A stretch of 64,000 nucleotides of DNA from Prevotella sp. CAG:1185 (GTDB taxonomy: Bacteria; Bacteroidota; Bacteroidia; Bacteroidales; Bacteroidaceae). Shown here piece by piece: positions 18,668 through 27,406 of the stretch. The translations under genes and the position numbers were made by a program. The stretch covers positions 26,652 to 90,651 of the forward strand of contig HF992598.1 in assembly GCA_000436695.1 (NCBI GenBank), written 5' to 3'. Every line of letters begins with the position of its first letter. Position 1 is the stretch's first letter. Under the pieces are notes generated by a model. It did not search any database, had not been told where the DNA came from, and worked only from the letters and a program-made list of their open reading frames with translations.

Positions 18668-19549
18668 TTATAGTCTGAACTTCAGGCAATCGCTAATTTT
18701 CTGCATTGTCGTAAGACGTGTAGGCACAAGCGGAAGCCTCAACACATTCTCTATCATGCCCATTTCATGAAGCATCGCTTTCACTCCGGCAGGATTACCG
18801 TCAACAAACAGAAGATTAAACAGGTCAGTAAAACGATGATGTATCTTTCTAGCACTGTCTATTTCACCGTTCTTCTCAAGCCTTATCATACGTGAAAACT
18901 CTTTCGGAAGAGCATTTCCTATAACAGATATTACACCGACAGCACCACATGCTATCATCGGGAACGTCAGTGCGTCGTCACCGCTGATGACATCAAAGTC
19001 ATCAGGCTTGTTCTTAATAATTTCATCCACCTGTTCAAGGCTTCCACTTGCCTCTTTCACGGCAACGATGTTGTCACAGTCGCGTGCGAGACGCACTGTT
19101 GTCTCTGCCTTTAGGTTTACACCTGTACGTCCCGGTACATTATATAACACAACGGGTAACTTTGTTGCACCGGCAATAGCCTTAAAGTGCTGATAAAGTC
19201 CCTCCTGTGAAGGCTTGTTATAATAAGGGCATACGCTCAGTACACCGTCTATACCAGAAAAGTCAGCAGTCTTAAGCTCATTCACAACTTCGGCAGTATT
19301 GTTACCTCCACAGCCCATAAGGATAGGAACCTTGTCGCCCACTTTCTCAACAACAAGTTCCTTTATACGCTGTTTCTCCTCTTTTGTCAGAGTCGGGGTC
19401 TCACCCGTAGTAGCCAAGATACAGAAGAAATCTGCACCATTTTTCAGTTGATAGTCTAACAATCGGCCCAATGTGACATAGTCAACCGAGCCATCCGAAC
19501 TAAATGGTGTTATCAGGGCAATGCCTAAGCCTTTGAATATGTTTTGCAT
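18668..19549 (-). CDS. dapA: 4-hydroxy-tetrahydrodipicolinate synthase
   Basis: 293 residues. It condenses pyruvate with aspartate semialdehyde at the start of diaminopimelate and lysine synthesis. It is a TIM-barrel with the Schiff-base lysine in VAVKEASGS (about residue 163), the tyrosine motif LYNVPGRTGVNL (about 135-146) and the pyruvate-binding LATTGETPTLTKEE (about 45-58). Solo gene with its own promoter. In peptidoglycan of Bacteroidales the product DAP is the cross-linking residue. Confidence 0.97.
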   Translation of the reverse strand: MQNIFKGLGIALITPFSSDGSVDYVTLGRLLDYQLKNGADFFCILATTGETPTLTKEEKQRIKELVVEKVGDKVPILMGCGGNNTAEVVNELKTADFSGIDGVLSVCPYYNKPSQEGLYQHFKAIAGATKLPVVLYNVPGRTGVNLKAETTVRLARDCDNIVAVKEASGSLEQVDEIIKNKPDDFDVISGDDALTFPMIACGAVGVISVIGNALPKEFSRMIRLEKNGEIDSARKIHHRFTDLFNLLFVDGNPAGVKAMLHEMGMIENVLRLPLVPTRLTTMQKISDCLKFRL

Positions 19550-19580
19550 AATAATATGTATTTCTTCTTATAATTGTATG

Positions 19581-19611
19581 CAAAAATACGATTTTTACGT
19601 CAAAACGCAAA
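19581..19611 (-). promoter_or_regulatory. Promoter of dapA
   Basis: Minus strand: TTTG (19608-19611), 19-bp spacer, TATTTTTG (19581-19588); 31 bases before the ATG at 19549. Confidence 0.85.
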
Positions 19612-19650
19612 ATAAAACTCACTATTTTATAAACATCTTACATTTAGACA

Positions 19651-20568
19651 TCAGTTTGAGCCTATGTAGAGGAACAACATTCCGAGCAACACTAATATGA
19701 GGTCGACAAGCTTACTCTTAAGATTTTTCTCATGCAACAACACTGCACCGAAAAGGAAAGAGACTATCACACTGCCACGCCTTACCATGGATACGATGCT
19801 GATCATTGCTCCGGGGATACTTAGGGCGTAGAAATAAACAAAATCGGCGGCACTCAAAAATACGCTGATAAGGATTATACACCAGTCCCATCTGAAAGGT
19901 GTTGTCTTTTTTGATTTTGGAAGCCAAAGGACAATAAGCATGACACCCATCATAAAACACTGATAAATATTATACCAGCTCTGCACCATCATTGTGTCAA
20001 GCCCTACTCCGCCATGACTCACAGGAGCCATAAGATATTTGTCATAAAGACCGCTGACGGCACCAAGCACGGCAGCCAGTACGATGAAATAAATCCAACG
20101 GTCATGCTTGAAATCTATTCCTTCCTTCTTACCGCTACGGCTGAGCATAAAGAAAGAAGCGACGGCCAGGGCAACACCTATCCACTGATATACGTTAAGA
20201 CGCTCGCCAAACACCAAGAGGGCACCTATGAGCACCATAACCGGTCGCGTGGCATTGATAGGTCCGACGATGGTCAGCGGAAGATGCTTCATACCGAAAT
20301 ATCCGAAAACCCATGATGACAGCACAATAAGACTCTTCAAGATTATATACTTGTGCACTTCCCATCCGCCGGCTCCGACATGGAAAATACTTCCGTCAAG
20401 AACATCCGTATTGTAAGACAGAATGATGAACGGAAGAAAAATCAAAGATGAAAACAATGTGTTGAGAAACAGCACAGGTATAACGGCATTGTTATCGAGC
20501 GACTTTTTCTTGAACGAATCATAAAAGCCCAACAATGCTGCCGACAAAAAAGCTAATAATAACCACAT
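19651..20568 (-). CDS. EamA/DMT-family permease
   Basis: 305 residues, almost entirely hydrophobic, with about ten predicted membrane helices in two EamA repeats (LLAFLSAALLGFYDSFKK at the start; YFIVLAAVLGAVSGLYDKYL in the middle). The GPINATRPVMVLIGALLVFGE segment is typical of drug/metabolite transporters. The substrate cannot be predicted. It lies between truA and dapA on the same strand; 47 bp separate it from truA, so co-transcription with truA is plausible. Confidence 0.85.
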   Translation of the reverse strand: MWLLLAFLSAALLGFYDSFKKKSLDNNAVIPVLFLNTLFSSLIFLPFIILSYNTDVLDGSIFHVGAGGWEVHKYIILKSLIVLSSWVFGYFGMKHLPLTIVGPINATRPVMVLIGALLVFGERLNVYQWIGVALAVASFFMLSRSGKKEGIDFKHDRWIYFIVLAAVLGAVSGLYDKYLMAPVSHGGVGLDTMMVQSWYNIYQCFMMGVMLIVLWLPKSKKTTPFRWDWCIILISVFLSAADFVYFYALSIPGAMISIVSMVRRGSVIVSFLFGAVLLHEKNLKSKLVDLILVLLGMLFLYIGSN

Positions 20569-20615
20569 TACCTTAAAATTTATATTTACCTATTTATTTT
20601 TTAGACCTTATATAC

Positions 20616-21347
20616 TTAATACTCTATATTTTCCAAGAACAATGCATTTCCCGGCATGCTCTCGCCTGCACCGGAACGGCGCTTGCCCTCTATTACGGCT
20701 CTAAAATCATCAACACTTATACGTCCGCGCCCGACATCAACCAATGTACCGACCACAGCTCTTACCATGTTACGGAGAAACCTGTTGGCAGTAATTACAA
20801 AATGCCAGTTATATTCACCGTCCTTTACCCATCTGGCTTCCGTCACATCACACAATGTTGTCTTAACATCAGTGTTGCTCTTGCAAAAAGCGGCAAAGTC
20901 ATCATACTCAAGCAACATTGAGGCTGCCTTGTTCATTTTGTCGAAATCAAGGTCATAAAATAATTCACATGAATAACTGCGCAAGAAAGGGTCTTTATGC
21001 TGATGTACATAATAATGGTATGTCCTCGACTTGGCACTGAAGCGGGCATGCATCTCGCTGTCAACCGGCATAACTCTATCAGCAGAAATATCTCTCGGCA
21101 AAAGCCTGTTCAACTTGTAAACGAGCTGAGCACAGTCAATGGTCTTATCCGTGTCAAAATGTGCCACCATCATCCTGGCATGTACTCCGGTGTCTGTACG
21201 TCCGGCTCCTACAACTTGAATATCCTCACGCAGAAGAGTTGACAATGCATCCTGCAACTTCTCCTGAACAGAAACGGCATTTGGCTGTATCTGCCATCCA
21301 TGATAAGCCGTGCCGTCATATTTGAAATAGACAAAATATCTCTGCAT
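20616..21347 (-). CDS. truA: tRNA pseudouridine(38-40) synthase TruA
   Basis: 243 residues from the ATG at 21347 (MQRYFVYFKYDG). The open frame extends 21 codons further upstream, but that part does not resemble the family and a -7 element (21377-21384, minus strand TAATTTTG) falls inside it. TruA makes pseudouridine at positions 38-40 of the anticodon arm. The catalytic Asp is in VGAGRTDTGVHA near residue 52; later motifs RTYHYYVHQ and NRFLRNMVRAVVGTLVDVGRG are conserved. Confidence 0.95.
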   Translation of the reverse strand: MQRYFVYFKYDGTAYHGWQIQPNAVSVQEKLQDALSTLLREDIQVVGAGRTDTGVHARMMVAHFDTDKTIDCAQLVYKLNRLLPRDISADRVMPVDSEMHARFSAKSRTYHYYVHQHKDPFLRSYSCELFYDLDFDKMNKAASMLLEYDDFAAFCKSNTDVKTTLCDVTEARWVKDGEYNWHFVITANRFLRNMVRAVVGTLVDVGRGRISVDDFRAVIEGKRRSGAGESMPGNALFLENIEY

Positions 21348-21549
21348 GAATTTATGCTGTGTAAAAAACTCTTGTGCAAAATTACATATTTTTTCACAAG
21401 TTATAGCCATAAGGCTAACTTAAAGCATATAATTGTATCAATTAATCATGAATATCTGGCAATATCTATATTTATTACGGAATAAAGATTGGAGCTTTAA
21501 GCATATTTAATGTGACAATGTGCTTACAATATGTCATCCGGTGTGTGTG

Positions 21550-23058
21550 TCACCACATCATCTTCTTGGCATACACCACCAACACACTGAATGAGAATAT
21601 GGCCACATATATTAATACAAGCTGCAACAGTCCAATAGCTATGCCGTCGATACTTGCTCCCGGCAGTTCTGCTACAAATGACACGCCGGAATTAAGAAGG
21701 ACAACAACTTTAAGAAGCAAAGCCGACAGCAAAGTTTGAAGATAAGGTACAAAACTCAACGCGGCCATAAGTACGGCTCCATAAAGGATTATAGTGGCAG
21801 CCGGCACGACAATGATGTTTGTCAGAAGGAAATAACAAGAAAAACGCCCAAAATAAAAGGCTATAAGCGGGGCAACTCCTATCTGAGCTGCCAACGAAAC
21901 CGACATCATCTGCCATATCTGTCTAATAACGGGTATGCCCATAACACAGCCAGGCATAAGGTTAAGAACCGGACGATAAAACAGGATGATGAAAAACACG
22001 GCGGCAAACGACATCTGAAAACCTACATCATACAGATAAAGCGGATTGACTATGAGTATTACGACTGCTGCCACGGCTAATGTGTTAAGCGACATTTTGT
22101 TGCGGTTTAACAGACTGACAAACGAATACACCGTAATCATTACAGCCGAACGCACCACAGATGCAGACATTCCGACAATAAACACATAAGTCCAAATGGC
22201 AAGCAGGATAAGCACCTGAGACGCAATTTGCCAACGGCGACGCAAAAAAATCAGTGACAGTATTGCGTAGATTATTCCGAGATGCAACCCTGACAAAGCC
22301 AAGATATGTGACGCTCCTGAAACAGAATAATCTTCCTTCAGTCTGTCAGACAATGATGATTTGTCGCCCAATGTCATAGCAGCCAGCACGGCATACGACT
22401 GTCCACTAAAGCCCATGTCGGTATAACGGCGCAAAAGTCTGTCGCGAAACACCAAGGCAGCAATGCGTGTCCGCTGAATCAGAGACAAACGCGTAAGGTC
22501 AACAACAGCCTTGCTCCACTCGTCGATATATATAAATGTGGTGGCAACATATCCGTGATAAAGCAAATAGCGGCCATAGTCAAAATCAGAATCAGCATAT
22601 CCCGATGGCTTTTCAAGTAAGGAAACGGCCTTTATCCCGTCGCCTACACGCAGTTTGTCGGCACGCTCATCCCTGTAAATGCTCGCCTTAACCTTTACAG
22701 GATGATTGACGTCTGCTATCATAAGATCACATCTTATCACTTTACCGGAAACTACAGGCTGACTTATGACAACTGCCGAATAGGCCATGTCTTTATCAGG
22801 CACAGGCATATAAGCTTTATCAAGTTCAACCGACACAAGCGAACCGCCAAAGAGCATACATGTAATGAATATCATGACTGACTGCAAAATGCAATGTTTC
22901 CAAGCCAAAAGCGTAAGCAATAAAGACACTACAGTTGCTGCGAACCATGCTTTAAACGACAATACGCCATAAAGAAGTTCGCCCAAAACTATACCTGCAA
23001 TAAGGAACAAGGCCAAGCGCAGGACAGGATACAATTGTATTTGTCCGTTTGTTTTCAT
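21550..23058 (-). CDS. comEC: ComEC/Rec2-type membrane protein, short form
   Basis: 502 residues. The N-terminal DUF4131-like part and the central competence domain are present; diagnostic segments are GASHILALSGLHLGIIYAIL (about residue 245) and SVVRSAVMITVYSF (about 313). Around ten membrane helices are predicted. ComEC forms the inner-membrane channel for single-stranded DNA uptake. The usual C-terminal metallo-beta-lactamase-like domain is absent: the protein ends right after the membrane domain (SFSVLVVYAKKMMW). No frameshift remnant of that domain was found downstream. Confidence 0.9.
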   Translation of the reverse strand: MKTNGQIQLYPVLRLALFLIAGIVLGELLYGVLSFKAWFAATVVSLLLTLLAWKHCILQSVMIFITCMLFGGSLVSVELDKAYMPVPDKDMAYSAVVISQPVVSGKVIRCDLMIADVNHPVKVKASIYRDERADKLRVGDGIKAVSLLEKPSGYADSDFDYGRYLLYHGYVATTFIYIDEWSKAVVDLTRLSLIQRTRIAALVFRDRLLRRYTDMGFSGQSYAVLAAMTLGDKSSLSDRLKEDYSVSGASHILALSGLHLGIIYAILSLIFLRRRWQIASQVLILLAIWTYVFIVGMSASVVRSAVMITVYSFVSLLNRNKMSLNTLAVAAVVILIVNPLYLYDVGFQMSFAAVFFIILFYRPVLNLMPGCVMGIPVIRQIWQMMSVSLAAQIGVAPLIAFYFGRFSCYFLLTNIIVVPAATIILYGAVLMAALSFVPYLQTLLSALLLKVVVLLNSGVSFVAELPGASIDGIAIGLLQLVLIYVAIFSFSVLVVYAKKMMW

Positions 23059-23227
23059 TTATTAAGGTTAACCGGTACACAGGCTATAAATGTTCTGTGT
23101 TATGCAAATATACAACTTTATCACCAAAGCTGTCATCTTTAACCCATGTTTTTACACAAACTAAAATCTCTTTATTCCATTTTTCTGTAATATGTGCCAC
23201 GATATTTCGTTTTTGACAAATTTACAT

Positions 23228-23235
23228 TATCTTTG
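23228..23235 (+). promoter_or_regulatory. -7 element of the EFR1 gene, four bases before its ATG
   Basis: TATCTTTG at 23228-23235 with TTTC (one base off TTTG) at 23205-23208, spacer 19 bp. The ATG at 23240 falls where transcription is expected to start, which suggests a leaderless message. Confidence 0.65.
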
Positions 23236-23239
23236 CAAT

Positions 23240-24025
23240 ATGATACTATATTTCTCCGGAACAGGAAACACCAAATGGGCAGCAACAGCGCTAAGTGAAA
23301 AGACTGGCGAAAAGCTGATAGACATAACCGATGTGGCAAACACCGACGTGAGCTACAAACTGGAGGAAGGCGAACGACTTGGTTTCTGCTTTCCCGTGCA
23401 TGGCTGGCGCCCGCCGCTAATCGTAAGAAAATTCATCAAAAGACTTTCAGTCATCAATCCTGAAGGTCATTATTGCTATGCATTATGCACAACAGGCGAC
23501 AATGTTGGCGAAGCAATTGACATTTTTGAGAAAGACCTCGGGAAAAAAGGTATACATCTCGACGGTGCCTTTTCACTGATTATGCCCGAATCGTATGTAG
23601 GTCTGCCGTTCATGGATGTTGACACGCCGGAGAAAGAAAAGCAGAAAAAGAGAAAGGCTGCCGAAGATCTTGAACGCTTTGCTGAAATGATAACAGAGCG
23701 CAAAAAAGGCATAAGAGACCTCGTCATAGGAAGATGGCCAAAAATCAACAGCCGTCTCATTGGCAGCTGCTTTGTAAAATATCTCATCACAGACAAGCCT
23801 TTCTATGTCGCTGAGGACAAATGCATAAAATGCGGCAAATGTGCCGAAGCCTGTCCTGTAAACGACATTATATGGAGCAAAGGCTCAATGCCAAAATGGA
23901 AACACAACGGATCTTGTCTTTCTTGCTTTGCCTGTTATCATCATTGCCCTAAGCATGCCATAGAATACGGCAAGAGGACAAAAAACAAAGGACAATATTT
24001 CTTTGAAAAGAATGATATGCCATGA
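23240..24025 (+). CDS. EFR1-family flavodoxin/ferredoxin protein
   Basis: 261 residues from the ATG at 23240; the frame is open 16 codons further, but the flavodoxin P-loop FSGTGNTKWAA must lie at the N-terminus. The N-terminal half is a flavodoxin-like FMN domain (GFCFPVHGWRPP, CTTGDNVGEA). The C-terminal half has two 4Fe-4S clusters (CIKCGKCAEACP and CLSCFACYHHCP). The family is named EFR1; its members presumably shuttle electrons, but partners are unknown. No ribosome-binding site precedes the start and a -7 promoter element ends five bases before it. Confidence 0.88.
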   Translation: MILYFSGTGNTKWAATALSEKTGEKLIDITDVANTDVSYKLEEGERLGFCFPVHGWRPPLIVRKFIKRLSVINPEGHYCYALCTTGDNVGEAIDIFEKDLGKKGIHLDGAFSLIMPESYVGLPFMDVDTPEKEKQKKRKAAEDLERFAEMITERKKGIRDLVIGRWPKINSRLIGSCFVKYLITDKPFYVAEDKCIKCGKCAEACPVNDIIWSKGSMPKWKHNGSCLSCFACYHHCPKHAIEYGKRTKNKGQYFFEKNDMP

Positions 24026-24074
24026 CAGTGCCGCCAATATTAAAAGGCATTTACATAAAACATTTTTTGAATAA

Positions 24075-24189
24075 ACTCATCACTCATCACATTTTACCGT
24101 AAAACACTGTCGACATGAGAATTAAAATGTGACAAGTAAAAAAACAGACTCATCACACAAGCTGTAAATACAACTTAAATGATGAGTCT
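24075..24189. repeat. Second copy of the ACTCATCAC/ATGTGACAAG hairpin element
   Basis: Begins ACTCATCACTCATCACATTTTA (24075-24096), nearly the same as the outer arm at 4595. The 10-bp stem TCACATTTTA (24087-24096) / TAAAATGTGA (24123-24132) is perfect; a second 10-bp stem is AGACTCATCA (24146-24155) / TGATGAGTCT (24180-24189). It sits between two convergent genes and may terminate transcription from either side. Confidence 0.75.
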
Positions 24190-24237
24190 TTATCATAATT
24201 TGCGACATATAAGCCCAACGGCTTAATCATGCTGAAA

Positions 24238-24861
24238 TTATCTTATGAAGTTTGTGCGTATTGTCGGCTCCTCAACCGGCAGACTAACTCCGGCTTTCTT
24301 TCCGGCTTCAATACATTTAAGCAGCCACGCCATGTTCTGTCCCAGGCGGCGCATTGTCTGCATGCCTTCCTCATCCATAAACACATCTTCAGGCTTATTG
24401 CCATGCACCTGATTCCAATATACAGAAGGTACGGTAGGCATATTGCATATTCCATAATACTTATTCAAATCATCGAATCCGGCAGAAGCCCCGCCGCGAC
24501 GGCAGCTTACTACAGTTGCTGCCGGCTTGTTGGTATAAAGCGACGCCTTGCTGCAGAACGCCCTGTCCATAAACGGCTTAATGAAACCAGAAGGTCCGGC
24601 AAAATGGATAGGTGTGCCGAAGACAAATCCGTCAGCCTCGTCAACCTTCTCAAGAAATCTGTTCACTGTGTCTTCATCGTACCAGCAACGCTTTGTAACA
24701 CTGCATTTACCGCAACCTATACATCCCATTATAGGCTTGTTGCCACACCAAAATATCTCTGTATCGATGCCACACTTAGCCAGCTCGCCTGCTACGACCT
24801 CCAATGCGGCGTGTGTGCATCCGTTAGCCTTAGGGCTACCATTAACCAATAATACTTTCAT
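24238..24861 (-). CDS. NADPH-dependent FMN reductase / flavodoxin-fold protein
   Basis: 207 residues from the ATG at 24861 (MKVLLVNGSPKANGCTHAALE, the FMN-binding loop at the N-terminus). It belongs to the IsfL/iron-sulfur flavoprotein-like family: the compact cysteine group CIGCGKCSVTKRCWY (about residues 47-61) can hold a 4Fe-4S cluster, and FGTPIHFAGPSGFIKPFMDR is the second flavin loop. Probable role is low-potential electron transfer or reductase activity in the cytoplasm. It converges with the EFR1 gene. Confidence 0.88.
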   Translation of the reverse strand: MKVLLVNGSPKANGCTHAALEVVAGELAKCGIDTEIFWCGNKPIMGCIGCGKCSVTKRCWYDEDTVNRFLEKVDEADGFVFGTPIHFAGPSGFIKPFMDRAFCSKASLYTNKPAATVVSCRRGGASAGFDDLNKYYGICNMPTVPSVYWNQVHGNKPEDVFMDEEGMQTMRRLGQNMAWLLKCIEAGKKAGVSLPVEEPTIRTNFIR

Positions 24862-24964
24862 AATATATCTCTTTAATCTCAAATTAATGTCATTCAAATA
24901 AACAAGGACGAACGGTCTGAACACAGTCAGACACGTCCGTCCCGATAGTTATGTCGACAAATAA

Positions 24965-25639
24965 TTAATATACACGCGGACCAAAGATGGCTGTTCCAAC
25001 ACGCACCATTGTGCTGCGGCACTGAACGGCTATCTTGTAATCATCACTCATTCCCCATGAACGTTCGCAAAACGCATCATCGTCGGCAAAATAACGTGCC
25101 TTAACCTCATCAAAGAAGTCGGCAGCCGTGTTAAACTCACGTCTAATCTGAGTCTCATCGTCAACATTAGAGGCCATCATCATCAAGCCGCATATCTGCA
25201 CATTGTGAAGTTCGCGCCACTCTCCGTTCTCAAGGAGTTCACGGCAGGCGTCGAGAGTGAGTCCGTATTTTGTGGCCTCTTCGGCGATATGCAGTTCAAG
25301 CAGCACTTTTATAACACGATTGTGCTTAGCGGCGTGCTTGTTTATCTCTTTCAGAAGTTTCAGAGAGTCGACAGCCTCAACCATTGAAATATAAGGTGCA
25401 ATGTATTTCACCTTGTTGGTCTGAAGATGTCCTATGAAGTGCCACTCTATGTCATCGGGCAGATTCTGCTGTTTTTTTGCCAGTTCCTGCTCATGACTTT
25501 CACCGAAAACGCGCTGCCCGGAATTATATGCAGCCTCGATGTATTCATCGGGATGAAACTTGCTCACGGCAACAAGGCGTACACCCTGCGGCAGTGTGTC
25601 AAGTATGTTTTTCAGATTAGCCGCAACGTCAACGTTCAT
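24965..25639 (-). CDS. YggS-type PLP-binding homeostasis protein
   Basis: 224 residues. It is an alanine-racemase-like TIM barrel that binds pyridoxal phosphate and tunes PLP and amino/keto acid pools (PLPBP family). The PLP lysine is K27 in RLVAVSKFHPDEYIEAAY; EWHFIGHLQTNK and GLMMMAS follow, and the C-terminus GTAIFGPRVY is typical. The start codon overlaps the stop of the upstream DUF4494 gene by one base, so the two are translationally coupled. Confidence 0.95.
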   Translation of the reverse strand: MNVDVAANLKNILDTLPQGVRLVAVSKFHPDEYIEAAYNSGQRVFGESHEQELAKKQQNLPDDIEWHFIGHLQTNKVKYIAPYISMVEAVDSLKLLKEINKHAAKHNRVIKVLLELHIAEEATKYGLTLDACRELLENGEWRELHNVQICGLMMMASNVDDETQIRREFNTAADFFDEVKARYFADDDAFCERSWGMSDDYKIAVQCRSTMVRVGTAIFGPRVY

Positions 25640-26163
25640 TATTGATGCGCCTCCTCCGCATTCTGTCCGTCCTGCTCATACTCAGGTTTGTCGTCAACCT
25701 CAGTTTTTTTCAGGGTCTGATTGTGCTCAAACACATCCATTATCTGAGTTTCAGCTATGCTTGCAATAACATAGTCGATCATTGTTCCGCCCATAACCTC
25801 GTCGATGCTCTTTACTGCACCCGGCAATGTGCTGCCGTGTACGAGATAATTGACAGTAGATTTTTTCTCTTTTTCTGTTTTCTCGTCGATGGTTATAAAC
25901 TGCAGTTTAGCCTTATACCAACGGTCGGCTGAAGGAGAATCGCTGAAGAATATTTCGCCATAAGCAGCTTTCTTGATATCCTTAACCTCAAACTCGCCAC
26001 TTATGTAAGACGACATCTCTTCGATTATGCTTGCCTCAGCTTCAGTAAAGCTGAGCGCATCTACAACATACTGCTCCGTTACTTTCTTCTGACTTCCGTC
26101 TTCCATTGTCTTTTCGTAACGTATTTTGCATTCAAACCATGTTGATGTTCTGCTTCTCATCAT
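25639..26163 (-). CDS. DUF4494 domain protein
   Basis: 174 residues, cytoplasmic, no signal. The pattern TWFECKIRYEKTMEDGSQKKVTEQYVVDALSFTEAE and a second half beginning KAKLQFITIDEKTEKEKK mark the Bacteroidetes-specific DUF4494 family; function unknown. The C-terminus is acidic and hydrophilic. It is the first gene of a unit with yggS (overlapping TAATG) and has a good promoter. Two adjacent ATG codons (26163 and 26160) are possible starts. Confidence 0.88.
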   Translation of the reverse strand: MMRSRTSTWFECKIRYEKTMEDGSQKKVTEQYVVDALSFTEAEASIIEEMSSYISGEFEVKDIKKAAYGEIFFSDSPSADRWYKAKLQFITIDEKTEKEKKSTVNYLVHGSTLPGAVKSIDEVMGGTMIDYVIASIAETQIMDVFEHNQTLKKTEVDDKPEYEQDGQNAEEAHQ

Positions 26164-26233
26164 ATCCTTTTATAATTTAAATTCTGTTTCTATATTTTAT
26201 TTATCCTGACCATGAAGGCTCGATAAAGCCGTG

Positions 26234-26264
26234 CAAAAGTAATTAAATATCCCGACAACACAAA
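26234..26264 (-). promoter_or_regulatory. Promoter of the DUF4494-yggS unit
   Basis: Minus strand: TTTG (26261-26264), 19-bp spacer, TACTTTTG (26234-26241). Confidence 0.82.
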
Positions 26265-26362
26265 ATCAATCTGAATAAAAGAATATAGTTAACCATAATT
26301 ATATATTAACAACAATTCAATAATGTAAATTACTTTATTGTATCTAAGATACTTATTACGAA

Positions 26363-26992
26363 TTAAAACTTTTCCAACCTGATATGTTCAACATAAACAT
26401 TTTTACCCATTCTAGTTGCATTGTCATTCATTAGAACCCCAGAATAACCATCTTTAACTATTAATATCATTTTATAATTGTACATAGAACCATCATTATC
26501 GTAAGCCTTACCAATATTTGAATTAATATATATTTCTTGTCCTTTATTCACATAGAAATAATCATTAACTTTATTAAGAGCGTAACAAACAAATTCTTTA
26601 TCACGTTGGATTTCATATTTCTTCATCTCATAACAATATGAAGCTTCATAATCAATAAGCAAATATACTGTTCCGTTTTTGTACAAACCAACTTCACCTT
26701 TTCCAAATCCATCTACTATATTCCAATATCCAACTTCTTTATATTCAGACATCAATTTACTTATATATGCCTGTTTATTTTTCCCATTTAAATCAATAAT
26801 ATTTATCTGATAATCCAAGTAATCTGGCATACTATCCGACTCTTTACAAACATTATTAGTACTATTTGAGATAGAATCATTTATCGTATTATTTATATTA
26901 GATTGGTTTGGTTTAAACAAAAATGCCAAATACAAACAAAATATAACAATAATAATAAAGATAAATTTTACAGCAGGTAATATACTTTTCAT
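26363..26992 (-). CDS. Uncharacterised membrane-anchored protein
   Basis: 209 residues, not recognised. An uncleaved signal-anchor helix (VKFIFIIIVIFCLYLAFLF, about residues 9-27) is followed by an Asn/Ser-rich linker (about 30-48) and a soluble domain of about 160 residues with alternating aromatic and charged strands (GEVGLYKNGTVYLLIDYEASYCYEM). It would face the periplasm. The gene is much more AT-rich than the neighbouring core genes. It is the last of three closely spaced minus-strand genes below the WYL regulator. Confidence 0.65.
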   Translation of the reverse strand: MKSILPAVKFIFIIIVIFCLYLAFLFKPNQSNINNTINDSISNSTNNVCKESDSMPDYLDYQINIIDLNGKNKQAYISKLMSEYKEVGYWNIVDGFGKGEVGLYKNGTVYLLIDYEASYCYEMKKYEIQRDKEFVCYALNKVNDYFYVNKGQEIYINSNIGKAYDNDGSMYNYKMILIVKDGYSGVLMNDNATRMGKNVYVEHIRLEKF

Positions 26993-27024
26993 TTTAATAT
27001 ATAATTAATATTTATCATTAAACT

Positions 27025-27399
27025 TTAATTTTTATCTAGAAAGCTTGTAGGGATGTATACTTCTACACGATATCCATCTTCACTAGAAACTCTAACTTTT
27101 GTATACACGACTCCCCCTTCTATGACGACACATTCTTGTCCTGGGGCAATCATATAAGCCTTCCCCGAAATTAATAAATTCATTACGCCTTCCGAATCAT
27201 GATTTGATGCATATCGTCCATACATTTTTGCAGTTTCTTTGTCTACACATCCTATGCATTCGGTATTTGTTATCATTATAGAAGGCTTACCACCATAACT
27301 GTCAACACCACCATTACATAGACTTAACATCCAAATAAACATCAATGAAAAAAAAAGTATTATATATCTTTTTTTTATTTTAAATTCTGTATTTTCCAT
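27025..27399 (-). CDS. Small exported protein with SH3-like C-terminus
   Basis: 124 residues, not recognised. A hydrophobic N-terminal segment (YIILFFSLMFIWMLSLC) could be a signal anchor; LSLC is a poor lipobox. After a short region with two cysteines (ECIGC) comes a stretch resembling a bacterial SH3 barrel: IAPGQECVVIEGGVVYTKVRV followed by YIPTSFL. It begins 7 bp after the GIY-YIG gene, so both are on one transcript. Confidence 0.6.
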   Translation of the reverse strand: MENTEFKIKKRYIILFFSLMFIWMLSLCNGGVDSYGGKPSIMITNTECIGCVDKETAKMYGRYASNHDSEGVMNLLISGKAYMIAPGQECVVIEGGVVYTKVRVSSEDGYRVEVYIPTSFLDKN

Positions 27400-27406
27400 A
27401 AAAGTA

